64,000 bases of DNA from Microbacteriaceae bacterium 3FA27C10 (GCA_005502775.1 SCNI01000003.1:62001-126000); one strand, 5' to 3'; positions 42,428-50,516 are shown, counted from the stretch's first letter. Numbers and translations are program-made. The notes: a model not told the origin generated them from the sequence alone.

Positions 42428-44145
42428 CGCCGCGCTCCCGCAGCCGGAAGCGGGAGGACGACCGTGAAGACGGCTCCCGGTTCGCCGTCGGCCGCATTCG
42501 ACACCGTGACGGTGCCCCCGAGCCGCCGCACCGACTGGCCCACGAGAGCCAGCCCGATGCCCCGGCCGGTGTCGCCCGGGTCTTTGGTGCTGTAGCCGCG
42601 CTGGAACACCCGCTCCGGGTCGGTGACGCCGGGACCGGTGTCGGAGACGGCGATCACGAGGGTGCCGCCCTCCCGCCGCACCGAGACCGTGACCCGCGGA
42701 TGCCCGACCCCGGCCGGGTGGGTCGATGCAGCCGCGCCGACCCCGGTCGCTCTCCCGCCCGCGGTCGCGCCCCGGCCGCTCGCAGCGGCCCCCACCGGCG
42801 ACGGCTCGGCCACCGCATCCAGTGCGTTGTCGATCAGGTTGCCGATGACGGTCACGAGCTCGTCGGCCGCGACCCCGGTCGACCCGAGTTCGGGCGCCAC
42901 GTCGAGCACGAGCGAGATGCCCCGCTCGCCCGCCTGGGCCGACTTGCCGAGCAGCAGGGCGGCCAGCACCGGCTCGTCGACCGCCGCCGACACCACCTGG
43001 TCGACCAGATGCTGTCCCAGGTTCAGCTGGTGCGCTGCGAACTCGAGCGCCTGTTCCGGCCTCCCGAGCTCGATCAGCGCCACGATGGTGTGCAGCCGGT
43101 TCGAGAACTCGTGGGTCTGCGAGCGCAACGCGTCGGAGAGCGTGCGCATCGAGCGCAGTTCCCCCGTGAGCTGCTGCAGCTCGGTGTGGTCGCGCAGAGT
43201 CGTCACTGTACCGAGCCGCCGCGCCGGCCCGCTCGACACCGCGGAGACCGCGACCGACTGGTTCACCACGAGCACCCGGTCGTCGGTGAGGTACACCTCG
43301 TCCACGGCCACGGCACCACTGCCGAGGAGCGCCCGCAGCGGCTCGGCGATCGGCACGGCGTCGACGGCGAGCGGATGCGCATCCGGAGCTTGTGAGGGCA
43401 GCCCCAGCAGCTCGGCGGCCTGGTCGTTGTAGAGCACGAGCCGGCCCTTGGTGTCGACGAGCACCAGCCCCTCGCGCACCGAGTGCAGAACGCCCTCGTA
43501 GTAGGCGAACATGCGGCTCATCGCCTCGGGTCCCCGCCCCCAGGTGACCCGGCGCAGGTAGCGGCTCAGCAGCCACGACACGAGCGCCCCCACCAGGAGG
43601 GTGGCCACGGCTGCGCCGATCACGAGCGGCAGCCGCTGCGCGAGCACGGCCGAGAGGTTGCTCACGGTGACGCCGGCCGAGACGAGACCGATCACCGTGC
43701 CCTGCGCATCCGTCACCGGCACGACCGAGCGCACCGAGGGGCCGAGCGTGCCGGAGTAGGTCTCGGTGAAGCTCTGCCCGGCGAGAGCGGGGGCGATGGT
43801 GCCCTGGAAGGGCTTGCCGATCTGGGTGGGGTCGGGATGCGTGTAGCGCGTGCGATCGGGATTCATGATGGTGATGAAGTCGGTCGAGGTGTCGGCCATC
43901 AGCGTCAGCGCGTAGGGCTGGAGAGCGGCGCTGGGGTCGGCGGAGGAGAGGGCGTCGACGACGAAGGGGTTGTCGGCGATGGCGGTGGCGACGGCCATGG
44001 TCTTCTGCGCGGCATCCGCGTCGACGTCGGCCTGGGCGTCGGCCCAGAGCCAGGCCACGGCCACTCCGGTGAGTAACGCGATGAACGACACCTGGAGCGC
44101 GAAGAGCCGAGCGGAGATGCTCAGACCTGCGATCCACGCCTTCAT
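42424..44145 (-). CDS. Sensor histidine kinase, CitA/DcuS type
   Basis: 573 residues; ATG at 44145 with AAGGAGG upstream (an in-frame start at 44175 is weaker). Helix 1 (about 10-32), an extracellular PAS-like sensor (about 35-170; DFITIMNPDRTRYTHPDPTQIGKPFQG, VRSVVPVTDAQGTVIGLVSAGV, as in the citrate/dicarboxylate sensors), helix 2 (about 175-200), a cytoplasmic PAS (EGVLHSVREGLVLVDTKGRLVLYN), the SPOB-type phosphoacceptor His in LRSQTHEFSNRLHTI, and the ATPase N box VTVIGNLIDNALDAV and G boxes. It senses an external dicarboxylate and phosphorylates the coupled regulator. Confidence 0.93.
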   Translation of the reverse strand: MKAWIAGLSISARLFALQVSFIALLTGVAVAWLWADAQADVDADAAQKTMAVATAIADNPFVVDALSSADPSAALQPYALTLMADTSTDFITIMNPDRTRYTHPDPTQIGKPFQGTIAPALAGQSFTETYSGTLGPSVRSVVPVTDAQGTVIGLVSAGVTVSNLSAVLAQRLPLVIGAAVATLLVGALVSWLLSRYLRRVTWGRGPEAMSRMFAYYEGVLHSVREGLVLVDTKGRLVLYNDQAAELLGLPSQAPDAHPLAVDAVPIAEPLRALLGSGAVAVDEVYLTDDRVLVVNQSVAVSAVSSGPARRLGTVTTLRDHTELQQLTGELRSMRTLSDALRSQTHEFSNRLHTIVALIELGRPEQALEFAAHQLNLGQHLVDQVVSAAVDEPVLAALLLGKSAQAGERGISLVLDVAPELGSTGVAADELVTVIGNLIDNALDAVAEPSPVGAAASGRGATAGGRATGVGAAASTHPAGVGHPRVTVSVRREGGTLVIAVSDTGPGVTDPERVFQRGYSTKDPGDTGRGIGLALVGQSVRRLGGTVTVSNAADGEPGAVFTVVLPLPAAGARR

Positions 44146-44217
44146 CGCTGCCTCCTTCGGCGCCGCTGCCTGCATTCGGTCTGATCACGATAACCCCCGG
44201 GCACGGGAGCCCGGTCT

Positions 44218-44231
44218 GAACAATATGAACA
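44218..44231. promoter_or_regulatory. Direct repeat upstream of dctA
   Basis: GAACA-ATAT-GAACA, two identical 5-mers spaced 9 bases apart in the 183-bp gap between the divergent kinase and symporter genes. A candidate site for the CitB-type regulator. Confidence 0.35.
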
Positions 44232-44328
44232 CAAGCCCGACCGGATGCCCGGCCTCGCCCATGCTGATCACCTCACCAGCAACGAGCCGTCGACGAAGAC
44301 GAGGCGGCCTTGACCGTTAGGAAGACCC

Positions 44329-45801
44329 ATGGCAACGACGCACACGGTTCCGCCCACGAAGAGACGCCGGCTCGACCGCTCCCACTACCTCTACCTCGCC
44401 GTGATCGTGGCCGTGGCGGCCGGCATCGCCGTGGGGTTGATCTTCCCCGAGTTCGCCAAGGGGCTGAAGCCGCTCGGCGACGGGTTCGTGGCGCTCATCA
44501 AGATGATGATCGCTCCGATCATCTTCTGCACCATCGCCCTCGGCGTGGGCTCGGTGGCGAAGGCCGCGACGGTCGGCAAGGTGGGCGGGCTCGCGCTCGG
44601 CTACTTCGTGATCATGTCGACCTTCGCGCTGGGTATCGGCCTCGTGGTGGGTAACCTGATCCACCCCGGTGAAGGCCTCAACATCGCGTCCACCACCTAC
44701 GACACCTCGAAGCTGGCGTCGGCGAGCTCCACGGACTTCGTGATGGGCATCATCCCGACCTCGTTCTTCTCCTCGCTGACCTCGGGCAGCATCCTGCAGG
44801 CGCTGTTCGTGGCGCTGCTCGTGGGCTTCGCCCTGCAGCGCATGGGCACGAAGGGCGAGCCGATCCTCGGGGCCATCCGGCAGCTCCAGGTGCTGGTGTT
44901 CCGCATCCTCGCCATGATCATGTGGGTGGCCCCGCTCGGCGCCTTCGGCGCGATCGCCGCCGTGGTGGGCACCACGGGAGTCGCCGCGCTGGTGGCGCTC
45001 GGGGCGCTCATGGTGGCGTTCTACATCACCTGCATCCTGTTCGTGGTGGTCGTGCTCGGCGGCCTGCTGAAGCTCGTCACGGGCATCAACATCTTCCGGG
45101 TCATGAAGTACCTCGGCCGGGAGTACCTGCTGATCGTCTCCACGTCGTCGAGCGAGGTGGCGCTACCGCGGCTGATCGCCAAGATGGAGCACCTCGGCGT
45201 CTCCAAGCCGGTGGTCGGGATCACCGTCCCGACCGGCTACTCCTTCAACCTCGACGGCACGGCGATCTACCTCACCATGTCGTCGATCTTCATCGCCAAC
45301 GCCCTCGGAACCCCGCTGAACATCACCGAGCAGCTCTCGCTGCTGGTGTTCATGATGATCGCGTCCAAGGGGGCCGCCGGCGTCACCGGCGCCGGGCTGG
45401 CGACGCTCGCCGGGGGGCTGCAGGCCCACCGCCCCGACCTCGTGAACGGCGTCGGGCTCATCGTGGGCATCGACCGCTTCATGTCGGAGGCGCGAGCGCT
45501 CACGAACTTCACCGGCAACGCGGTCGCCACCATCCTCATCGGAACCTGGACGAAGCAGATCGACACCACCCAGGTGGGACAGGTGCTCGACGGCACCCTG
45601 CCCTTCGACGAGCAGACCATGAGCGCCGACGACCACCTCGGTGCCGACGAGAAGAGCCACCACGCGCGTGCCCTGGCGGCGCTCGACGAGGAGCACTCGG
45701 CGGAGACCGAACGCGGCGGCAGCGGCCCCGAGCGGGTCTCCACCGGCGCGATCGCGAGCATCGTGCACGGGCCGGATGCGCCGGTGCCGTCGCGCAAGTA
45801 G
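44329..45801 (+). CDS. dctA: C4-dicarboxylate:cation symporter (DctA type)
   Basis: 490 residues; ATG at 44329 with AGGAAG upstream. DAACS/SDF family (PF00375) with about eight membrane helices and two re-entrant loops. Signatures: PIIFCTIALGVGS, STSSSEVALPRLIAKME (serine-rich hairpin 1), GYSFNLDGTAIYLTMSSIFIA, SKGAAGVTGAG (hairpin 2) and DRFMSEARALTNFTGN. It imports succinate, fumarate or malate with Na+ or H+. The C-terminal 60 residues (acidic, His-rich) are a tail beyond the usual DctA end. Divergent from its likely CitA/DcuS-type two-component regulators. Confidence 0.94.
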   Translation: MATTHTVPPTKRRRLDRSHYLYLAVIVAVAAGIAVGLIFPEFAKGLKPLGDGFVALIKMMIAPIIFCTIALGVGSVAKAATVGKVGGLALGYFVIMSTFALGIGLVVGNLIHPGEGLNIASTTYDTSKLASASSTDFVMGIIPTSFFSSLTSGSILQALFVALLVGFALQRMGTKGEPILGAIRQLQVLVFRILAMIMWVAPLGAFGAIAAVVGTTGVAALVALGALMVAFYITCILFVVVVLGGLLKLVTGINIFRVMKYLGREYLLIVSTSSSEVALPRLIAKMEHLGVSKPVVGITVPTGYSFNLDGTAIYLTMSSIFIANALGTPLNITEQLSLLVFMMIASKGAAGVTGAGLATLAGGLQAHRPDLVNGVGLIVGIDRFMSEARALTNFTGNAVATILIGTWTKQIDTTQVGQVLDGTLPFDEQTMSADDHLGADEKSHHARALAALDEEHSAETERGGSGPERVSTGAIASIVHGPDAPVPSRK

Positions 45802-45804
45802 GCG

Positions 45805-46209
45805 GCGCCGGGCGGTCGAGCCGGCTCCTCCCCGCGGTCGCGCCTCGTGGTGGCGAGCCGCCTGGCGCAGCTGCCGGGCCCGATCGACGGGCCGTCACTG
45901 AGCGACGACCCCGTCGTGGTGCACGAGTCGGCCGCGCTGTCGGCCTCGCTCGGGCTGACCGGCAAGCTGTGCCTGAAGCCGGCGCAGGCCGACCCGGTGA
46001 ACGCGGCGCTGAGCCCGTCGGCCGATGAGCTGGCGTGGGCCTCCGGAGTGATCGCCGATTTCGCGGCTCGAGGTGGCGTGCTGCGCGACGGCAGCGACCT
46101 GCCCCGGCTCGCCCGCGCGCACCCTCGAGCACCAGGCGGCCGCGCTCGGCCTCGCGGCGCCGCGACGGCCGATCGAGCACGATCGAAGGGTGCGGGAAAA
46201 AAGTCGTGA
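45805..46209 (+). pseudogene. CitE-like (HpcH/HpaI) aldolase remnant, 5'-truncated and frameshifted
   Basis: From about 45841 the reading frame encodes RLVVASRLAQLPGPIDGPSL, then LTGKLCLKPAQADPVNAALSPSADELAWASGVIADFA. This is the C-terminal third of citrate-lyase-beta-like proteins (GKLCIHPxQ motif region). The N-terminal catalytic two thirds are missing, and near 46118 the frame shifts: TLEHQAAALGLAAP continues in the next frame. Directly after dctA, it may be what is left of a dicarboxylate/citrate catabolic gene. Confidence 0.7.
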
Positions 46210-46301
46210 CGAGTGTGTGACGAATCCGGATCTCGGTGCGTCTTATCTATGACGAACCACAGGAGGCCCCCAACCGGGGCCCGGATCAAGGAGATGTACT
46301 C

Positions 46302-46748
46302 ATGGCGAACACCACTCCCACCAGCACTACGGCCACCCCGGCCGTGTCGACTCCGACGAACGTGCAGACCTCGCTCGGCAAGACCGTGATCAACGACTCG
46401 GTCGTGGCGAAGGTCGCCGGCATCGCTGCCCGTGAGGCCCGGGGCGTCTACGCCCTCGGCGGCGGAGCGGCCCGCGCGTTCGGCGCCATCCGCGAAGCCG
46501 TCGCCGGCACCGACCAGTCGCAGGGCATCAACGTGGAGGTCGGCGAGACCCAGGTGGCCGTCGACGTCACGATCGTCGCCGAGTACCCGCTGTCGCTGCA
46601 GGACGTCGCCGACGGCGTGCGCCGTGGCGTCATCGAGGCCGTCGAGACGATCGTGGGCCTCGAGGTCACCGAGGTGAACGTCACCGTCAACGACGTGCAC
46701 CTGCCTTCCGACGACAAGGACGAGGCTGCTGAGGCGCGAGTCCAGTGA
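46302..46748 (+). CDS. Asp23/Gls24 family envelope stress protein
   Basis: 148 residues; ATG at 46302 with AAGGAGAT upstream. After a Thr/Pro-rich N-terminus the Asp23 domain (about 25-135) has KTVINDSVVAKVAGIAAREARGVYAL, QVAVDVTIVAEYPLSLQDVADGVRRGVIEAVE and GLEVTEVNVTVNDVHLP. Soluble protein recruited to the membrane by AmaP-type partners, acting in cell-wall stress. First of five overlapping genes, so the order Gls24, DUF2273, Gls24-like, DUF6286, AmaP-like is read as one operon. Confidence 0.9.
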   Translation: MANTTPTSTTATPAVSTPTNVQTSLGKTVINDSVVAKVAGIAAREARGVYALGGGAARAFGAIREAVAGTDQSQGINVEVGETQVAVDVTIVAEYPLSLQDVADGVRRGVIEAVETIVGLEVTEVNVTVNDVHLPSDDKDEAAEARVQ

Positions 46749-46942
46749 CCGCGTCCGCTACCCGCACCGGCATCCTGATCGGCGCCGTCCTGGCGCTGAC
46801 CTGGGTCGTGATCGGCTTCTGGGCCTTCTTCTTCGTGGCGGTCGCCATGGCGATCGGCGCGATCATCGGCCGCGTCCTCGACGGCAAGCTCGACGTCTCG
46901 GCTCTGGTCGGCGCGTTCCGAGGAAAGCGCTCGTCGTCATGA
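46745..46942 (+). CDS. Small membrane protein, DUF2273
   Basis: 65 residues from a GTG overlapping the previous stop (GTGA). Two membrane helices (about 8-25 and 27-45: ILIGAVLALTWVVIGFWAFFFV, AVAMAIGAIIGRVLDGKL). The pattern and place match DUF2273 proteins of Gls24 operons, probably a membrane anchor component. Confidence 0.85.
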   Translation: MTASATRTGILIGAVLALTWVVIGFWAFFFVAVAMAIGAIIGRVLDGKLDVSALVGAFRGKRSSS

Positions 46943-47364
46943 GCTCCGCCGCGACGACCCTTGTCGCGGCCGGCTCGCCCGTCGGTGCTGATCGGATCGG
47001 TGCTGATCGGCTCGGCGCCGACCGTGGGCGCAACCGCGTCACCACCAAGGCCCTGAACCGCATCGTGGCCGCCGTGACGGCCGACGCCCTCGGCGTCACG
47101 GCAGCCCGTGTGGGTGTGGCCCTGGCCGACGAGAAAGGGCTGCTCGTGCTGACGGTCACCACGCCCATCCGGGTGGTGTCCCTCAGCCGCGTGCACGACC
47201 GCCCCGAGGTGGTCGACCGTGCCGGTGGCTCGATCGTCGACCGGGCCGCCCGGGCGCAGGAGACCATCCGCGAGCGGGTGAACGCGCTCACCGGCTCGGC
47301 CATCGGCCGGGTCACCGTGCGGCTCACCGCCGCAGACATCCAGCAAGAGGAGAGAGTCCGATGA
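46939..47364 (+). CDS. Second Asp23/Gls24-like protein
   Basis: 141 residues; the ATG overlaps the DUF2273 stop (ATGA). The N-terminus contains a small triplication (GADRIGADRLGADRG). The rest resembles a shortened Asp23 domain: LNRIVAAVTADALGVTAARVGVALADEKGLLVLTVTTPIRV and QETIRERVNALTGSAIGRVTVRLTA. It probably associates with the first Gls24 protein and the membrane partners of the operon. Confidence 0.75.
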   Translation: MSSAATTLVAAGSPVGADRIGADRLGADRGRNRVTTKALNRIVAAVTADALGVTAARVGVALADEKGLLVLTVTTPIRVVSLSRVHDRPEVVDRAGGSIVDRAARAQETIRERVNALTGSAIGRVTVRLTAADIQQEERVR

Positions 47365-48017
47365 GTACGACCCTCACCACCCCGGTGGCGGATGCGCACC
47401 CCGCGGCATCCGGTGTCCGCGAGCCGGCGGGCGCACCGGACGGGGCCGACGGCCTCTACCGGCGGATCGCCCGTCGCGAGACGCACTCGCCCCGCTCGCT
47501 GCTCGCGATCGTGCTCGCCGTGCTGCTCATCGTGACGCTGGCGTGGCTCGGCACGGAGATCGTGCTCGCCCTGCTGGGCGCTCCCGCGCTGCTCGTGGCG
47601 CCGGCGGACATGTTCACCTCCGCGGTGAACCTGGTCGACGCGCCGGTGGGCGTCGTGGCGGCGGCCGGCATTGTGGTGGCCCTGATCGGGCTCGTGCTCG
47701 TGATCACCGCGATCGCTCCGGGCCGTCGGGCGCGGCACCTGCTGCCGACCGGCCGCACCGTGGTCGTGGTCGACAACGAGGTGATCGCCTCGGCCCTGGC
47801 CCGGCACGCCTCGCTGGCCGGCAACGTCGACCCCGACAACGCCACCGTGTCGGTCACGCACCGCCGTGCCGACGTGCACCTCACCCCCACCTCGGGCATC
47901 CCGGTCGATCAGGCCGCGGTGATCGATCACGTGTCCCGGCAGCTCGACTCGTACCGGCTGACGCCGGCCGTCACCGCTCGGGTGCGCATCGCGGAGAACG
48001 GAAGGATCGGCGCATGA
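47361..48017 (+). CDS. DUF6286 membrane protein of the Gls24 operon
   Basis: 218 residues; ATG overlaps the previous stop (ATGA). An acidic and Ala/Pro-rich N-terminus, then RRETHSPRSLLAIV and two membrane helices (about 52-75 and 95-117), followed by a cytoplasmic domain (GRRARHLLPTGRTVVVVDNEVIASALARHASLAG, ATVSVTHRRADVHLTPTSG) typical of DUF6286. A structural partner of Gls24 proteins by context; no enzyme motif. Confidence 0.8.
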   Translation: MSTTLTTPVADAHPAASGVREPAGAPDGADGLYRRIARRETHSPRSLLAIVLAVLLIVTLAWLGTEIVLALLGAPALLVAPADMFTSAVNLVDAPVGVVAAAGIVVALIGLVLVITAIAPGRRARHLLPTGRTVVVVDNEVIASALARHASLAGNVDPDNATVSVTHRRADVHLTPTSGIPVDQAAVIDHVSRQLDSYRLTPAVTARVRIAENGRIGA

Positions 48018-48619
48018 ACAGCACGAACAGGGCCGCGAACCGGCTCCTCATCCTGATCGTCGGCCTGCTGCTGCTCGTCGTGGGCGCGGCCGCCGCGGCT
48101 GCCGTGCTCCTCCCGACGGTGCGCGACGGCTGGGAGGGCGCGACCGGCCAGGTCACGGACCAGGTGTCGGCTTGGCTGCAGCAGACGCCGCTCGGCGGCA
48201 CCGGAGCGAGCTGGATCATGCCGGCGCTCCTCGTGCTGGCCGTGATCGGCATCATCGTGCTGATCGTGTTCATCGCCCGGCAGGGCCGTGGGCACACCGG
48301 TGTCGCGGTGCGGGAGCCCACGAGCGAGCACGGCACCACGGTGGTCGAGTCCGCCGTCGCCGAGCGCGCGCTGCAGGATGCGATCGGCGGCCGGTCGGAG
48401 TTCGTCGCCTCCCACGTCAGCACCTACCGCGTGAAGCGCACCCCGGTGCTGAAGATCTCGGTCACCTGCCGCCGGGGCGTCTCGCCGGCGGACGCGGCAG
48501 CCATCGTCGACGACGCCGTGCGCGCCCTCGACGTGCTGCTCGGCCGCCCGCTGCCCGCCCTGGTGCAGATCAGCGGGGGTTTCCGGGCCCGCGTCACCTC
48601 CACCGCCCGCCTGCAATAG
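48014..48619 (+). CDS. AmaP-like alkaline-shock/Gls24 partner membrane protein
   Basis: 201 residues; ATG overlaps the previous stop (ATGA). Two membrane helices (about 10-35 and 68-88) bracket a short extracellular loop, followed by a cytoplasmic alpha/beta domain (VVESAVAERALQDAIGGRSEFVASHVSTYRVKRTPVLKISVTCRRGVSP, ALVQISGGFRARVTSTARLQ). The layout matches AmaP-type proteins, which recruit Asp23 to the membrane. Last gene of the overlapping run; a 101-bp gap with a small hairpin (48627-48640) follows. Confidence 0.8.
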   Translation: MNSTNRAANRLLILIVGLLLLVVGAAAAAAVLLPTVRDGWEGATGQVTDQVSAWLQQTPLGGTGASWIMPALLVLAVIGIIVLIVFIARQGRGHTGVAVREPTSEHGTTVVESAVAERALQDAIGGRSEFVASHVSTYRVKRTPVLKISVTCRRGVSPADAAAIVDDAVRALDVLLGRPLPALVQISGGFRARVTSTARLQ

Positions 48620-48720
48620 CGGGAACACCCCGGTCGGGGTAGGAAGAACAGCAGCAGACTCACCGGCCCCGCACCCGCGGTGGCCGATCCTCAAGGAACA
48701 CCCTAGGAAAGGAGCTCATC

Positions 48721-48894
48721 ATGAGCGCAGCAGACAAGATCAAGAACGCCGCCGAAGACCTCGCCGGCAAGGCCAAAGAGGCCGTCGGCAACGTCACCGA
48801 CAACGACAAGCTCGTTGCCGAGGGCAAGGCCGACCAGGTCAAGGCCGACGCCAAGAAGGCCGGCGAGAACGTCAAGGACGCCTTCAAGCACTGA
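48721..48894 (+). CDS. CsbD-family stress protein
   Basis: 57 residues with AAGGAG upstream. MSAADKIKNAAEDLAGKAKE, then KLVAEGKADQVKADAKKAGEN is the typical CsbD (PF05532) pattern of a small, highly charged helical protein. CsbD proteins are induced by general stress in many bacteria; the function is unknown. It sits between the Gls24 operon and GlsB. Confidence 0.93.
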   Translation: MSAADKIKNAAEDLAGKAKEAVGNVTDNDKLVAEGKADQVKADAKKAGENVKDAFKH

Positions 48895-48927
48895 CGCCTC
48901 GCGCTGACCCTTCGGGCATCAACGGAG

Positions 48928-48957
48928 TGTGGCCGTCACCCTTCGGTGGCGGCCACA
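48928..48957 (+). terminator. Hairpin after csbD
   Basis: 13-pair stem including one G-U (48928-48940 with 48945-48957) closed by the tetraloop CTTC. Confidence 0.75.
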
Positions 48958-49000
48958 TCTCTGCCCGCACACTCCACCACCACGAAAGAGAGACACACTC

Positions 49001-49264
49001 ATGGGCTTCTTCGGCTTCCTCCTCCTCGGCCTCCTCGCCGGCGCCATCGCCAAACTCATCCTCCCGGGCAAGCAGGGCGGTGGATGGTTCATCACCCTCC
49101 TCCTCGGCGTCGTCGGCGCCCTCCTCGGAGGATTCCTCGGCGGGCTGCTGTTCAACGCCCCGCTGCAGGACTTCTTCTCCATCCAGACCTGGCTGCTCGC
49201 CATCGGCGGCTCCATCGTGGTGCTGCTCATCTACGGCCTGATCTTCGGCCGCCGCAAGGCCTGA
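49001..49264 (+). CDS. GlsB/YeaQ/YmgE-family membrane protein
   Basis: 87 residues; ATG at 49001 with AAAGAGAG upstream. Three hydrophobic helices with the Gly-rich family pattern: FLLLGLLAGAIAKLILPGKQGGGW, LLLGVVGALLGGFLGGLLF, and IGGSIVVLLIYGLIFGR. Transglycosylase-associated / GlsB family, general stress-linked, in the inner membrane. Follows the csbD gene and closes the stress block. Confidence 0.93.
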   Translation: MGFFGFLLLGLLAGAIAKLILPGKQGGGWFITLLLGVVGALLGGFLGGLLFNAPLQDFFSIQTWLLAIGGSIVVLLIYGLIFGRRKA

Positions 49265-49276
49265 GAGTCGTAGCAC

Positions 49277-49311
49277 CGACGGGGCGCCCGGGCCATCCGG
49301 GCGCCCCGTCG
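49277..49311 (+). terminator. Terminator after glsB
   Basis: Perfect 15-bp stem (49277-49291 with 49297-49311), loop GCCAT, followed by TCGTCTTTC. It insulates the trpS leader from the stress block. Confidence 0.85.
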
Positions 49312-49334
49312 TCGTCTTTCCGGGTGGGGCGCAG

Positions 49335-49340
49335 TAGGAT
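49335..49340 (+). promoter_or_regulatory. -10 box of the trpS leader transcript
   Basis: TAGGAT, seven bases before the ATG of the leader peptide. The transcript may begin at or next to that ATG; alternatively AGGAT acts as a ribosome site. Confidence 0.5.
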
Positions 49341-49347
49341 CCCTGTC

Positions 49348-49386
49348 ATGAACTTCGACCGCTCCGCTTGGTGGTGGCTGCGATAG
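49348..49386 (+). CDS. Trp leader peptide with three consecutive Trp codons
   Basis: The 12-codon ORF MNFDRSAWWWLR ends in TAG, 89 bases before trpS. The three TGG codons (49369-49377) are the hallmark of an attenuation leader: a ribosome short of charged tRNA-Trp stalls there. Trp is the rarest amino acid, and three in a row in a 12-codon ORF just before a Trp-tRNA synthetase is very unlikely by chance. Ribosome-mediated attenuation of an auxiliary TrpRS gene is known in Streptomyces coelicolor; here it is inferred. Confidence 0.85.
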   Translation: MNFDRSAWWWLR

Positions 49387-49475
49387 CAGCCGGTTGAAGC
49401 ATGTTCACGGGCTGCACGGCAGCTCGTGGAACGGCCCGAGTACTCCGTGCGGCTCCCGACGATCGGGAGACAGGA
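49387..49475 (+). promoter_or_regulatory. trpS: Attenuator region between leader peptide and trpS
   Basis: Pairings seen by eye: CAGCC (49387-49391) with GGCTG (49410-49414); GCTGCACGG (49411-49419) with CCGTGCGGC (49445-49453, one G-U); CTCCCGA (49453-49459) with TCGGGAG (49463-49469). The last arm contains GGGAG, the likely ribosome site six bases before the trpS ATG, and no T run follows. So the final hairpin may block translation rather than transcription. Stalling at the Trp codons would cover the first arm and favour the middle stem. Confidence 0.6.
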
Positions 49476-50516
49476 ATGGAATCCTTCAGCGCGACGACGA
49501 CACGCTCGGCGGAGGTCGCGGCCGCCGTGGCCGAGCATCCGGAGCGGTATCGCGTGCTCACGGGCGAGCGGCCGACGGGGCCGCTGCATCTGGGGCACTA
49601 CTTCGGCACGATCAGCGAGCGCGTGCGCCTGCAGCAGTCCGGAGTCGAGACTCTCGTCGTGCTCGCGGACTATCAGGTCATCACCGACCGCGACAGCATG
49701 GCCCAGGTGCGCGAGAACGTCTACAGTGCCGTGCTCGACTACCTCGCGGCGGGGATCGACCCGCAGAGCACGACGATCTTCACGCACTCCGCGGTGCCGG
49801 CGCTGAACCAGCTGATGCTGCCGTTCCTCAGCCTGGTCACCGAGGCGGAGCTGCATCGCAATCCGACCGTGAAGGCGGAGCTCGCGGCATCCGGTCGCGC
49901 CTTGAGCGGGTTGCTCCTGACGTATCCGGTGCACCAGGCGGCCGACATCCTGTTCTGCAAGGGCAATCTGGTGCCCGTGGGCAAAGACAACCTCCCGCAC
50001 GTCGAGATGACCCGGGTGATCGCGCGGAGGTTCAACGAGCGCTACGGAGACGTCTTCCCGGTTCCGGATGCGCTGGTCACCGCGACCCCCGAGGTTCCGG
50101 GACTCGACGGCCGCAAGATGTCGAAGAGCTACGGCAATGCGATCGCGCTGTCGATGACGCCCGACGAGACGGTCGCGGTGATTCGCGGGACCCGAACCGA
50201 TCAGGAGAGGCGGATCGGGTTCGACCCCGAGCGCCGGCCCGGTGTCTCGGCGCTGTTGTCGACCGCGGCGCTGTGCCGGGGTGTCGATCCGACCGAGCTG
50301 GCCGACGAGATCGGTGACGCCGGCAGCAGCGCTCTGAAGGCCGTGACGGCGACGGCGGTCAATGACTTCCTGGCACCGCTGCGGGCGAGGCGGCAGGCCT
50401 TCGCCGCCGACGGCGATGTCGTTCGCACGGTGCTCCGCCGCGGCAACGAGACCGCCAACGCGGTGGCGGAAGGCACCCTCGCCCAGGTGCGCGAGGCGAT
50501 GGGAACGAGCTACTAG
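49476..50516 (+). CDS. trpS: Tryptophanyl-tRNA synthetase
   Basis: 346 residues from the ATG at 49476. Class I synthetase that charges tRNA-Trp with tryptophan using ATP. HIGH-type motif in PTGPLHLGHYFGT, tryptophan-site region VLADYQVITDRDS, YPVHQAADILFCKGNLVPVGKDNLPHVEMTR, and the KMSKS motif in DGRKMSKSYGNAIAL. Length and motifs are complete. With the Trp-codon leader upstream it is likely to be induced when charged tRNA-Trp is scarce, for example by a TrpRS inhibitor. Whether it is the only TrpRS or an auxiliary, inhibitor-resistant copy cannot be told from one window. Confidence 0.93.
   Translation: MESFSATTTRSAEVAAAVAEHPERYRVLTGERPTGPLHLGHYFGTISERVRLQQSGVETLVVLADYQVITDRDSMAQVRENVYSAVLDYLAAGIDPQSTTIFTHSAVPALNQLMLPFLSLVTEAELHRNPTVKAELAASGRALSGLLLTYPVHQAADILFCKGNLVPVGKDNLPHVEMTRVIARRFNERYGDVFPVPDALVTATPEVPGLDGRKMSKSYGNAIALSMTPDETVAVIRGTRTDQERRIGFDPERRPGVSALLSTAALCRGVDPTELADEIGDAGSSALKAVTATAVNDFLAPLRARRQAFAADGDVVRTVLRRGNETANAVAEGTLAQVREAMGTSY

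Noticed and set aside
49401-49475. N-terminal extension of trpS from 49401
   Set aside because: Overlaps the attenuator region and adds residues not expected before the synthetase fold; the ATG at 49476 has GGGAG six bases upstream.
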